NCBI GenBank assembly: GCA_902792895.1 | Contig: CADBBK010000008.1 | Location: 21,785-85,784 of the forward strand | Direction: 5' to 3' | Source: an uncultured Bacteroidales bacterium | Lineage (GTDB): Bacteria; Bacteroidota; Bacteroidia; Bacteroidales; Muribaculaceae | DNA: 64,000 nucleotides | Part shown: positions 35,201-43,130 of the stretch, in pieces | Position numbering within the stretch: position 1 is the first letter of the stretch | Layout: the number at the start of each line of letters is the position of its first letter | Notes under the pieces: model-generated | Databases searched by the model: none | What the model saw: only the letters and a program-made list of their open reading frames with translations | Told to the model about the DNA's origin: nothing | Position numbers and translations under genes: made by a program

Positions 35201-35675
35201 CTCGGCCGACATCGCCCTGCTTGAGGTCTACAGCGGTGATGCATCGGTTGCCAACCTCAGAGCCAACGAGACCGGCGATGCTACCTATCGCCTGATTACC
35301 GGTATCACCGACAAGTTCTACACGGTTGAGGATCTGACTGCCGAAGGCACCTTCCTCTACAAGGTGAAGGCTCTGTACCTCGACGGCACCGAGAGCGAGT
35401 GGAGCAACATTGAGGAAGTAACCTTGTTCCAGAACGGTCATGGCTATGCCGTTGGTGACGTGGACCACGATGGAGTGGTGGCTATCGCAGACGTTTCGGT
35501 ATTGACCGACTATCTGCTGAACGGTACTGGTGACGTATGTCTGATTTGCGCCGATGTTGACGCTGACGGCATTGTCGGCATTTCGGACGTTTCAGAGCTC
35601 ATCGACAGGCTGCTGGGTAACAGCAGTGCCATGATGAAGGCTAAGAAGAACCGCGTCTTCAACCCGAACAAGTAA
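32295..35675 (+). CDS. Secreted C10 (streptopain-like) cysteine peptidase with dockerin, copy 1
   Basis: 1126 residues. Signal peptide 1-20; inhibitory Spi-type propeptide (about 21-135); C10 catalytic domain with YTGCPATSLAM (Cys170), SGHAFNVFG (His334) and VNWGWSG. Four tandem Ig-like repeats of about 100 residues start near 401, 501, 601 and 699 (each opening with a xPTxLxF segment), then a fibronectin III-type module with an inserted beta-sandwich (about 798-1045), and two dockerin-like EF-hand segments (DVDHDGVVAIADV, DVDADGIVGISDV; about 1054-1115). Streptopain cleaves host proteins; targets here are unknown. Own promoter and terminator. Confidence 0.9.
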   Translation: MKKFLFLIAVALATLQLSAADVSPLQAQNAANAFLNRQMRAGTLKASNAANLKLVKAEASVARPTAVDYYIFNAENAYVVVAGDDDAPQILMYSENGTIDLDNIPPAMQWLLNKYKYQIDGLKAGTMVPVKAPNLNATAVPPLVTANWDQTKPYYNHTPTSGSTHAYTGCPATSLAMCFYLYKWPATYPALPAIASNSYYGYLAAPALSEKAADWDNMIDEYTGPSNYSYTSAQAEAVSWLMRYVGQACNMGYSTSGSGATDPEILEACHTFGYTDAQLLTLTEIVQSGWSGYTNSSQNYTDAQWNEWMLNELYNGRPIEYLACDITGNQVSGHAFNVFGCNSSGQYYVNWGWSGDSNGYCTLHNFTTATGATGQSGSYTFKYGEAMIIGIAPPGGSATTPELNVDPTSLSFTDCSTGGTYTKTFTVSGTDLSGSVNISSSNSTFTVSPSTLTAAQAQAGAAITVTYKPTAAGTQSGNITVSSTGASSKTVTVSGTATATPTITVNPTSLSLSTTAGTAVSQTFTLTGTNLTGTVYLSCTGTGFSIDKSNITKNAAAQGATITVTYHPTAAGTHTGSVTITSSGAQTVTLPLTGTAVGVPTIVADPTSLSFNTTVGQPVTKTFTVTGTDLTGSVSLAVTGSGFSIDKNTISKNQATNGSTVTVTYNPTAGGSSNGTVTLTSSGAQAVTVSLSGIATTVPTITANPTTLNFQTTVGTPVTNSFVINAANLEGDVNLAVEGEGFAIDKNSLTANAANGSTITVTYTPTAFGTHTGTVTITSANVQPVTVTLNGQADLVKYAPVMLPADEAYINLTKFRADWTDQTPADNVESYTLEVSAKPELPAYELLSSVAGTDFTGSATGYYSITLPYPWSGKNVRGGLNSVIYFRNNYNNDGSYGNITYTVPAGYENATFTMKITTATTSDGSGSFMVSTPQTNGVTRYLNAGETGAWVVKASAGEKILITTDDDQYSADIALLEVYSGDASVANLRANETGDATYRLITGITDKFYTVEDLTAEGTFLYKVKALYLDGTESEWSNIEEVTLFQNGHGYAVGDVDHDGVVAIADVSVLTDYLLNGTGDVCLICADVDADGIVGISDVSELIDRLLGNSSAMMKAKKNRVFNPNK

Positions 35676-35731
35676 AGAACGCCTTACCGGTCCCTGACCG
35701 GTGACATCTCTGACCCGTTGCTGGGTGTCTC
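34695..35731 (+). repeat. 3'-end repeat shared by C10 copies 1 and 2 (first copy)
   Basis: From 34695 to about 35731 the sequence aligns with 38448-39484 at a constant offset of 3753 bases without net insertions or deletions. Long blocks (for example 35041-35330) differ at only a few third codon positions; the dockerin part (about 35450-35620) is less alike. Covers the FN3/beta-sandwich region, dockerin and the first downstream hairpin. Confidence 0.9.
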
Positions 35732-35756
35732 ACCATCGAGGCACCCAGCAATTTTT
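35686..35756 (+). terminator. Two-hairpin 3' end of C10 copy 1
   Basis: ACCGGTC-CCT-GACCGGT (35686-35702) followed by a 14-bp stem with one G-T pair, TTGCTGGGTGTCTC/GAGGCACCCAGCAA (35718-35731, 35738-35751), and a T run. The second hairpin is a good intrinsic terminator. Confidence 0.8.
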
Positions 35757-35852
35757 CATGGATATCAATTTGGCCCGATCGGGAGGGCCAATTGATACAT
35801 TTTGGTAGTTTGATGTCGTAAATATGAAATCGTAATATTTTTGAGAAAAATA

Positions 35853-35885
35853 TTTGCTTGTTTTAATCGGTTTTTAGTATCTTTG
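35853..35885 (+). promoter_or_regulatory. Promoter of the second C10 peptidase gene
   Basis: TTTG at 35853-35856 and TATCTTTG at 35878-35885, spacer 21 bases; start codon 45 bases downstream. Confidence 0.75.
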
Positions 35886-35930
35886 CCCAGTTTTATGAAA
35901 AGATACGCTATTAACCAAAAGTTTGTTATT

Positions 35931-38900
35931 ATGAGAAAATTCTTGTTACTTTTTGCAGCCGTGATTGCGGCTCTACAAATGTCGGCCGCCGATGTGACCA
36001 CAGCTCAGGCACAGGCAGCCGCTAATTCATTTCTTAATAAACAAGTAGCCGCTGGCCGCCTTAAAGCCTTCGCCGCAGCCGACCTCAAGCTTGTCAAGGC
36101 CGAAAAATCGGTAGCCAAGCCCTCGGCCGTGGACTACTACATCTTTAATTCGACAAAAGCCTATGTTGTGGTTGCCGGTGATGACCAGGCACCCGAGATC
36201 CTGATGTATGGTGAAGAGGGATCGCTTGACATGAAGAACATACCGCCCGCCATGCAGTGGCTGCTCAACAAGTACAAATATCAGATTGACGGTCTCAAGG
36301 CTGGTACCATGGCGCCGTTGAAGCAATCAAAGTTTGCCGCTTCGGTCGTTCCACCGTTGGTAACCGCCAACTGGGACCAGAGTGCACCTTATTATAACCA
36401 GTGCCCCACGAGTGGCAGCAGGCACGCTCTCACTGGCTGTCCTGCCACCTCGCTGAGTATGTGCTACTACAAGTGGAAATGGCCCTATACCTACCCTGCA
36501 GTAGCTGCCATCTCATCTTCTAATGGTATTGCCGCACCCGCTCTTCCTGAGCGTGATGCCGACTGGGATAACATCATCGACGAGTACACCGGTCCTTCAA
36601 ACTACAACTACACGTCTGCTCAGGCCGATGCCGTGGCATGGCTGATGCGCTATACCGGCCAGGCTATTCCCGATTATTCTTATGGTACCAGTGCCAGCGG
36701 TGCTAACGACCCCGAAATTTACCAGGGTTGCCTCAATATGGGTTACACCGATGCCGAGTACCTCCTGCTCACTGAACTTCAGGGATCTTATTGGAGCGGT
36801 TACTCCAATGGTCCTCAGCAGTACACTGATGTTCAATGGAAAGAGTTCATGATGACCGAGCTGCAGAACGGTCGTCCCATCGAATACCTTGCCTATGATT
36901 ACACTGGTGGCAGTCTTTCGGGCCACGCCTTCAACGTGTTTGGCTGCAATGCCACTGGTCAGTTCTACGTTAACTGGGGTTGGAGTGGCGATAGCAACGG
37001 CTATTGTACGCTGCACAATTTCACCACCGCTACCGGTGCAACGGGTCAGGCTGGTTCTTACGTGTTCAACTATGGTGAAGCCATGATTATCGGCATCGAG
37101 CCTCCCGCAGGTGCTCTTACCAATTCCCGAATCAAGGCTAATCCTACCAATCTGACGATGAACACAATCGTGGGTCAACCCGTAACCGCTACCTTCAATG
37201 TTTCCGGTGCCAACCTCACCAGCAACGTCGCCTTGAGCATCAGCGGCAGTAATGCCTTCTCACTGAGCACCAGCAGCATCAGTATCGCTCAGGCCGAGAA
37301 TGGTGTGGACGTCACTGTTACCTATAGCCCCACTAACGTCGGTAGCCATGAGGCCAATATCACGCTGACCAGCACCGATGCCGAGACCGTGACTGTCAAG
37401 GTTAACGGTACCGCCGACCTGGAGACCTACGAGCCCGTGATGCTCGACGCCAGCAATATCACCTCTACCTCGTTCACCGCTACCTGGACCGACCAGACTC
37501 CCGCTCAGAACGTGGAGAGCTACACCCTCTATGTAAGCGATAAGCCGTTCTTGCCCCCTTATGCTCTGCTCGACAGTGTCGTATGGACTTCGTCAAATGC
37601 TGTTCCCACTGGCTGGAGCCAGAATGGTCTGAACTATTATAGCTCCAACAGCGCATGCTACTTGAGCGGAAGCACCTCCAATGCCTATGTTCAGAGTAGG
37701 ACTTACGACCTTACCGGCTATGACAAGGTGACCGTTATGATCTATTCTGAGCCCTATAACAGCAACAATACCCTCACCGTGACCACCAGTGTCGCCAATA
37801 AGAAAGTCAATCTTCCCAATAATGCATCGTTCGCCTGGTACACCTTCGTTGTGGATTGCGCCAGCAGCGACTATGTGAAGATCACTTCCAGTGGTATGCC
37901 CGACATGAGGTATGTGAAGGTTTATGCCGGCGAGGTTACCGCCCCGCAGCTCAGAGCCTCCGAGACCGGCGATGCCACCTATCGTGTGATCACCGGTATC
38001 ACCGACAAGAGCTACACCGTTACCGGTCTTACCGCTGGTGGCACGTTCAACTACTATGTTGAGGCCAACTACATCAATGGCGGTACCGGCAGCAGCGAGG
38101 TTGAGCAGGTTACCCTCGTCGAGAACACCAACCCCCTCATCAATGTCAATCCGGTTTCTCTCAACATGGCTGCCAATGTCGGCGAGAGCGTAACCGCTAC
38201 CTTCAATGTAACGGGTGAAAACCTTACCGGTAATGTAAACTTGGCCCTGGCCGATGCCAATGATGCTTTCAGCATCAACCCGACGACCATCACCGCCGCC
38301 GAGGCCATGGCTGGCAAGGAAGTTACCGTTACCTATGCGCCCACCGTCTTCGGCATCCAGAACGCTACCGTAACCCTGAGCGCTGCAGGTGCCGACAATG
38401 TGACCGTTGCCCTGAATGGTACGGCCGCTCTGCTCAAGAACGATCCCGTGATGCTGCCTGCCGACGAGGCTTACATCAACCTGACCAAGTTCCGTGCCGA
38501 CTGGACCGACCAGACTCCTGCCGACAATGTTGAAAGCTACACCCTGGAGGTTTCGGCCAAGCCCGAGTTGCCCACCTATGAACTCCTCAGCTCAATTGCC
38601 GGTACCGACTTCTCTGGCAGTGCAACGGGTTATTACTCGATCACCTTGCCTTATCCCTGGAGCGGTCAGAACGTGCGCGGTGGTCTCAACTCGATCATCT
38701 ACTTCAGGAACAACTACGACAACGATGGTTCCTATGGTAACATCAGCTACACTGTTCCTGCCGGTTACGAGAATGCCACCTTCACGATGAAGATTACCAC
38801 CGCCACCACCAGTGACGGCTCGGGCAGCTTCATGGTATCCACCCCGCAGACCAATGGCGTGACCCGCTACCTCAATGCTGGCGAGACCGGTGCATGGGTA

Positions 38901-39428
38901 GTGAAGGCCAGCGCTGGCGAGAAGATTCTCATCACCACCGACGATGACCAGTACTCGGCCGACATCGCCCTGCTTGAGGTCTACAGCGGTGACGCTTCGG
39001 TTGCCAACCTCAGAGCCAACGAGACCGGCGATGCTACCTATCGCCTGATTACCGGTATCACCGACAAGTTCTACACCGTTGAGGATCTGACTGCCGAGGG
39101 CACCTTCCTCTATAAGGTGAAGGCTCTGTACCTCGACGGCACCGAGAGCGAGTGGAGCAACGTTGAGGAAGTAACCTTGTTCCAGAATGGTCATGGCTAT
39201 GTCGTTGGTGACGTGGATCATGACGGTGAGGTGGCCATTGCCGATGTCACGAAGCTGATCGACTATCTGCTGAGCGGTGACACTGGCGCTTGTGTGATTT
39301 GCGCCGATGTTGACGGTGACGGTGAAGTTAGCATTGCTGATGCTTCGGCTCTGATCGACAGGCTGTTGGGTAACAGCAGCGCCATGATGAAGGCTAAGAA
39401 GAACCGCATCTTCAATCCGAACAAGTAA
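35931..39428 (+). CDS. Secreted C10 (streptopain-like) cysteine peptidase with dockerin, copy 2
   Basis: 1165 residues from ATG 35931, which begins a normal signal peptide (1-20); the frame is open upstream to 35841 but that would cross the promoter. Propeptide 21-135, catalytic domain with LTGCPATSLSM (Cys170), LSGHAFNVFG (His332) and VNWGWSG. Then one Ig-like repeat (about 402), an FN3 module, a jelly-roll-like insert (about 545-665), a second Ig-like repeat (about 735), the FN3/beta-sandwich module shared with copy 1, and dockerin segments DVDHDGEVAIADV and DVDGDGEVSIADA. Domain order differs from copy 1 in the middle only. Confidence 0.9.
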   Translation: MRKFLLLFAAVIAALQMSAADVTTAQAQAAANSFLNKQVAAGRLKAFAAADLKLVKAEKSVAKPSAVDYYIFNSTKAYVVVAGDDQAPEILMYGEEGSLDMKNIPPAMQWLLNKYKYQIDGLKAGTMAPLKQSKFAASVVPPLVTANWDQSAPYYNQCPTSGSRHALTGCPATSLSMCYYKWKWPYTYPAVAAISSSNGIAAPALPERDADWDNIIDEYTGPSNYNYTSAQADAVAWLMRYTGQAIPDYSYGTSASGANDPEIYQGCLNMGYTDAEYLLLTELQGSYWSGYSNGPQQYTDVQWKEFMMTELQNGRPIEYLAYDYTGGSLSGHAFNVFGCNATGQFYVNWGWSGDSNGYCTLHNFTTATGATGQAGSYVFNYGEAMIIGIEPPAGALTNSRIKANPTNLTMNTIVGQPVTATFNVSGANLTSNVALSISGSNAFSLSTSSISIAQAENGVDVTVTYSPTNVGSHEANITLTSTDAETVTVKVNGTADLETYEPVMLDASNITSTSFTATWTDQTPAQNVESYTLYVSDKPFLPPYALLDSVVWTSSNAVPTGWSQNGLNYYSSNSACYLSGSTSNAYVQSRTYDLTGYDKVTVMIYSEPYNSNNTLTVTTSVANKKVNLPNNASFAWYTFVVDCASSDYVKITSSGMPDMRYVKVYAGEVTAPQLRASETGDATYRVITGITDKSYTVTGLTAGGTFNYYVEANYINGGTGSSEVEQVTLVENTNPLINVNPVSLNMAANVGESVTATFNVTGENLTGNVNLALADANDAFSINPTTITAAEAMAGKEVTVTYAPTVFGIQNATVTLSAAGADNVTVALNGTAALLKNDPVMLPADEAYINLTKFRADWTDQTPADNVESYTLEVSAKPELPTYELLSSIAGTDFSGSATGYYSITLPYPWSGQNVRGGLNSIIYFRNNYDNDGSYGNISYTVPAGYENATFTMKITTATTSDGSGSFMVSTPQTNGVTRYLNAGETGAWVVKASAGEKILITTDDDQYSADIALLEVYSGDASVANLRANETGDATYRLITGITDKFYTVEDLTAEGTFLYKVKALYLDGTESEWSNVEEVTLFQNGHGYVVGDVDHDGEVAIADVTKLIDYLLSGDTGACVICADVDGDGEVSIADASALIDRLLGNSSAMMKAKKNRIFNPNK

Positions 39429-39484
39429 TGAACACCTTACCGGTCCCTGACCGGTGACATCACTAACCCGTTGCGGGGTGTCTC
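38448..39484 (+). repeat. 3'-end repeat shared by C10 copies 1 and 2 (second copy)
   Basis: Partner of 34695-35731 at +3753 bases. The match continues past the stop codon into the ACCGGTC hairpin and the left arm of the terminator, showing that duplication or conversion included non-coding sequence. Confidence 0.9.
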
Positions 39485-39504
39485 GATGGAGAGACACCCC
39501 GCAA
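39439..39504 (+). terminator. Two-hairpin 3' end of C10 copy 2
   Basis: ACCGGTC-CCT-GACCGGT (39439-39455) and a perfect 14-bp stem TTGCGGGGTGTCTC/GAGACACCCCGCAA (39471-39484, 39491-39504). Same order and spacing as after copy 1. Confidence 0.8.
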
Positions 39505-39607
39505 TTGTTCCTGTGGATTTACTGATTAGTAGTGTGTATCGCGTGAAATAGGTTGATTTTATATAAATTAAGTATATTGGGATTTTATGTTAATATGATG
39601 TGAAAAA

Positions 39608-39640
39608 TTTGGAAGATTAGGTTTTCTTTTTGTAAATTTG
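39608..39640 (+). promoter_or_regulatory. Promoter of the third C10 peptidase gene
   Basis: TTTG at 39608-39611 and TAAATTTG at 39633-39640 with a 21-base spacer; start codon 46 bases downstream. Confidence 0.75.
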
Positions 39641-39685
39641 CAGGTCATTTTAGACTAATCATTTAATTATCTTACAAATACATTT

Positions 39686-41941
39686 ATGAAAAAAAATCTT
39701 CTATTGATGATTGCCACCTTCATGGCAATTCAAATGGCTGCCGCTCCTGTTGACCAGGCGCAGGCCATGCGCGTGGCTAAGAGTTTCTTGACCAACGAAC
39801 ACTTTGCCGGCAAAATGATGGCTCCCGCAGCAGTTAACCCCGTACTGTACAAGGCCGAAATGGGCAGTGTCAAGGTGGGACAGCCTGTTTACTACATCTT
39901 TAATACCGCTTCAACTTTCGTTGTTGTCTCAGGTGATGACCGTGCAAGGGAAATCCTCATGGTGGGTGATGCGCCTCTGGATACGCGACCCATACCCGAC
40001 AACATGCAGTACATGCTCGACTGCTACAAGGAGGAGATTGAGTACCTTCAGGCTCGTCCGGGTCTGGTTGTCGAAAAGGGGTACTACAACAACAATACTT
40101 CGCTCAGGGCTTCTACCTATGGCCCTTATCTTACTGCCAACTGGGACCAGAGCTCACCCTACTACAATGACTGTGTGTTCACGACCGTTGGCGGAACTCA
40201 GTACCAGTGCTTGACCGGTTGTGCTGCTACCTCGGCTTCAATGGTGATGTATTACTGGAAATACCCGACTGAGCCGACCCCCACGGTTCCGGCATACTCA
40301 TTCTATCTGAATGACAGCTATTCATCAAGCTTGTTAGTTAATGTTGCGGCTCTGCCCTCTACCACCTTCCAATGGGCTAACATGAGGAACTCCTATACCT
40401 TTGGCGGTACGGCTGCTCAAAAGGCTGCTGTAGCCAATCTCATGCGCTATGTTGGCCAGGCCGAGAAGATGGGGTATGGAGATGCCGACCATGGTAGCGG
40501 TATCCCCTCGAGCGAACCCGAAAGAGTATCTAACATGTTTAAGCTCTTTGGCTATGACCAAAGCACCACTCGTGCCGTCCGCAAGACAACATATACCCAG
40601 GCAAACTGGAATCAACTTATTCAGAATGAGATGGTTGGTGGTCGCCCCGTTGTTTATATGGCCATAGCTACACAGGGTGGTGGTCACGCTTTCAACGTTG
40701 ACGGCTATAACGGCAATTCCGATACCTATCATGTGAACTGGGGTTGGAGTGGCTACGGCAACAGCTGGTTTGCAATGAATTCTTTTGTTGATCCCGATGG
40801 TTATACCTTCAGCCAGAGTCAGCGTGCCATTGTCGGTATCCAGCCTCCTGGCGGTCAGCAGACTAATCCTACGCTCAGCGTTGATCCCCAGTCGCTTGAC
40901 TTCGGAACTGTTAAAACCGGTAAGAGTGTAACTATGACCTTCCATGTGACAGGTTCCGACCTGCTGGGTGACATCTCCTTTACCCGCAATGGCAATGCCA
41001 GCTTCAGTGTATCGCCCGAGACGCTTACTGCTGCCCAGGTCGAGGCTGGTGCGGACATCACCGTGACCTATGCTCCCACAGCCGCTGGTACCCATACATG
41101 TAACATCGAGGTGATGGGTGGCGCAGCAGCTGGCCTTCAGGTGGCTTGTACTGGTGTTGGCCAGGCTGCACCCGCTATCGTCGCTAATCCTAGCGAACTG
41201 AGCTTCACGACCAATGTTGGTGAGCCTGTGAGCGCTACCTTCAACCTGAAGGGTTACAACCTCACTAAGACGACCTACATTTCCGTGCAGAACGCTGGCG
41301 GTGTATTCTCTGTCAGCAAGAGCAATGTTAACTACGCTACCGTTAACGCAGGTGTTGATATTACAGTGACCTATTCGCCTAAGTCTCCTGGCGTCAAGAA
41401 TGCCCGCGTGATGTTGCGCAATGCTGAAACCGATACCATCTATGTGGAACTCACTGGTACCGCAACTGTGCAGAAGTACGATCCCGTGATGCTCGATCCC
41501 ATTGCTGACTATATCACTCCCAGCTCGTTCCGTGCCGACTGGACCGACGAGACGGCTGCTGCCGCTATCTCCAGCTACACGCTCGAGTACTACCTGGCTG
41601 GTCAGACTCATAGCAGCATCACCGGCATCAACGAGAAGTACTGCACTGTTACCGGCTTGACGCCTGGCTCGACCTACAACTACAGGGTTAAGTCCTTCTA
41701 TGTTGACGGCACCGAGAGCGCTTGGAGTAACGTCAAGGCCGTGACACTGCCTGCAGGCCATGCCTATGCAAAGGGTGATGTAGATCACGATGGCTCGATT
41801 GCCATTAGCGATGCATCCTTGCTGATTGACTACCTCCTGGGTAACGCAAATGGCATTTGCCTCATCTGTGCTGATGTAGATGGTGACGGCGAGGTTGCTG
41901 TGTCCGATGTCACTGCCATCATCGACATGCTGCTCCAGTGA
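39686..41941 (+). CDS. Secreted C10 (streptopain-like) cysteine peptidase with dockerin, copy 3
   Basis: 751 residues, the shortest and most divergent of the three. Signal peptide 1-20, propeptide (about 21-140), catalytic domain with LTGCAATSASM (Cys179), GGHAFNVDG (His334) and VNWGWSG. Two Ig-like repeats follow (near 393 and 493), then a single FN3 module (about 595-685) without the inserted beta-sandwich, and two dockerin segments (DVDHDGSIAISDA, DVDGDGEVAVSDV). All catalytic residues are kept, so it should be active after removal of the propeptide. Own promoter and strong terminator. Confidence 0.9.
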   Translation: MKKNLLLMIATFMAIQMAAAPVDQAQAMRVAKSFLTNEHFAGKMMAPAAVNPVLYKAEMGSVKVGQPVYYIFNTASTFVVVSGDDRAREILMVGDAPLDTRPIPDNMQYMLDCYKEEIEYLQARPGLVVEKGYYNNNTSLRASTYGPYLTANWDQSSPYYNDCVFTTVGGTQYQCLTGCAATSASMVMYYWKYPTEPTPTVPAYSFYLNDSYSSSLLVNVAALPSTTFQWANMRNSYTFGGTAAQKAAVANLMRYVGQAEKMGYGDADHGSGIPSSEPERVSNMFKLFGYDQSTTRAVRKTTYTQANWNQLIQNEMVGGRPVVYMAIATQGGGHAFNVDGYNGNSDTYHVNWGWSGYGNSWFAMNSFVDPDGYTFSQSQRAIVGIQPPGGQQTNPTLSVDPQSLDFGTVKTGKSVTMTFHVTGSDLLGDISFTRNGNASFSVSPETLTAAQVEAGADITVTYAPTAAGTHTCNIEVMGGAAAGLQVACTGVGQAAPAIVANPSELSFTTNVGEPVSATFNLKGYNLTKTTYISVQNAGGVFSVSKSNVNYATVNAGVDITVTYSPKSPGVKNARVMLRNAETDTIYVELTGTATVQKYDPVMLDPIADYITPSSFRADWTDETAAAAISSYTLEYYLAGQTHSSITGINEKYCTVTGLTPGSTYNYRVKSFYVDGTESAWSNVKAVTLPAGHAYAKGDVDHDGSIAISDASLLIDYLLGNANGICLICADVDGDGEVAVSDVTAIIDMLLQ

Positions 41942-41953
41942 TGACTAACGACG

Positions 41954-42023
41954 CCGGTCGCATGACCGGATAGTCACAAATAATAATTTGCGGGGCTTCT
42001 CATTTATCGAGAAGCCCCGCAAA
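41954..42023 (+). terminator. Two-hairpin 3' end of C10 copy 3
   Basis: CCGGTC-GCAT-GACCGG (41954-41969), then a perfect 15-bp stem TTTGCGGGGCTTCTC/GAGAAGCCCCGCAAA (41987-42001, 42009-42023) followed by GTGTTTT. Confidence 0.85.
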
Positions 42024-42047
42024 GTGTTTTAATACTCCAGAAAAATG

Positions 42048-42077
42048 TAGAGACGCAAAACAAATGTTGCGTCTCTA
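42048..42077. repeat. GAGACGCAA/TTGCGTCTC palindrome, third copy
   Basis: TAGAGACGCAA and TTGCGTCTCTA form a perfect 11-bp stem with an 8-base loop, the same core as the two hairpins at 29028-29107. It lies between the convergent C10 copy 3 and fmt genes. Confidence 0.85.
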
Positions 42078-42102
42078 TATGGTGTATCAGTAGTGTTAAT
42101 GG

Positions 42103-43083
42103 TTATTGGCAGTGGCAGCCGGGGGTGAGGGTGAAACCGCGCAGAAAGGCGTCGGTGTCCATCCTTTTCTTGCCCGACTGCTGCAACGACAGCACTTGCA
42201 GCCATCCGTCGCTGCACGCCACCTGCAGCGTCTTGCGGTCGGCCTGGATAGCGCCGGGAGCGGGTTGCTCGCCTTGGGCAAAGGGCATCGGCTCGCTGGT
42301 CTTGAACACCTTGAGTGTGGTCAGTTCGGTACCGGCTTCGTCGGCCAGTGTGGTCCAGGCGGCAGGGTAGGGCGACAGGCCGCGGATGTGGTTGTACAGT
42401 ACCTCAGCAGGGCGGCTCCAGTCGATGCGGCAGGTGTCCTTGAAAATCTTGGGGGCGGGGGTGGGTTGCTGGCCTGCCGTGAGCATCTGCTCCTGCGGGA
42501 TAGGCTTGACGGTGCCGTCGATGATGGCATCGACGGTCTCGAGCACCATGCCGGCGCCCATTGTCATCAGACGGTCGTGGATGTCCTCCACGTTTTCCTG
42601 GCGGCCGATGGGGCAACTGCGCTGCTGGATCACGTCGCCCGTGTCAATCTCGTGCTTGAGGAAGAAGGTGGTAACACCCGTCTCGGTGTCGCCGTTCATC
42701 ACGGCCCAGTTGATGGGGGCCGCACCGCGGTAACGGGGCAGCAGCGAGGCATGCAGGTTGAAAGTACCCAGCGGGGGCATCTGCCACACGGCCTCGGGCA
42801 GCATCCTGAAGGCGATAACGATAAACAACTGGGCCCCATAGGCACGCAGTTCCTCGATAAACGCCTCGTCCTTGAGGCTAACAGGCTGCAACACGGGCAG
42901 GCCGTGTTCCACTGCATAGCGCTTCACGTCGCTCTGTTGTAACTGGCGCCCACGTCCCGCAGGCTTGTCGGGCATGGTGACCACGGCAACGACATTGTAG
43001 CCGCCGTCAACCAATCGGCTCAGGCTCTCAACGGCAAAATCCGGAGTCCCGAAAAATATGATTTTCAGTTCTTCTTTAGTCAT
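42103..43083 (-). CDS. fmt: Methionyl-tRNA formyltransferase
   Basis: Formylates initiator Met-tRNA using 10-formyltetrahydrofolate. 326 residues; N-terminal IIFFGTPDFAVESL, catalytic region FNLHASLLPRYRGAAPINWA with the Asn-His pair, and HEIDTGDVI carrying the catalytic Asp; C-terminal OB-like domain from about 205. Preceded on the same strand by the PAP2 fusion gene with a 42-base gap filled by a heptad tract. Confidence 0.96.
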   Translation of the reverse strand: MTKEELKIIFFGTPDFAVESLSRLVDGGYNVVAVVTMPDKPAGRGRQLQQSDVKRYAVEHGLPVLQPVSLKDEAFIEELRAYGAQLFIVIAFRMLPEAVWQMPPLGTFNLHASLLPRYRGAAPINWAVMNGDTETGVTTFFLKHEIDTGDVIQQRSCPIGRQENVEDIHDRLMTMGAGMVLETVDAIIDGTVKPIPQEQMLTAGQQPTPAPKIFKDTCRIDWSRPAEVLYNHIRGLSPYPAAWTTLADEAGTELTTLKVFKTSEPMPFAQGEQPAPGAIQADRKTLQVACSDGWLQVLSLQQSGKKRMDTDAFLRGFTLTPGCHCQ

Positions 43084-43095
43084 GATTGCTTAATA

Positions 43096-43130
43096 AACTC
43101 CTAACTCCAAACTCCTAACTTCTAACTAAA
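43096..43130 (-). repeat. Period-7 tract after the PAP2-gene stop codon
   Basis: On the plus strand AACTCCT, AACTCCA, AACTCCT, AACTTCT, AACTAAA. On the coding strand it starts with the TAG stop (43128-43126) then TTAGAAG, TTAGGAG, TTTGGAG, TTAGGAG, ending 12 bases before the fmt start. Same arrangement as at 31011-31059. Confidence 0.85.
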
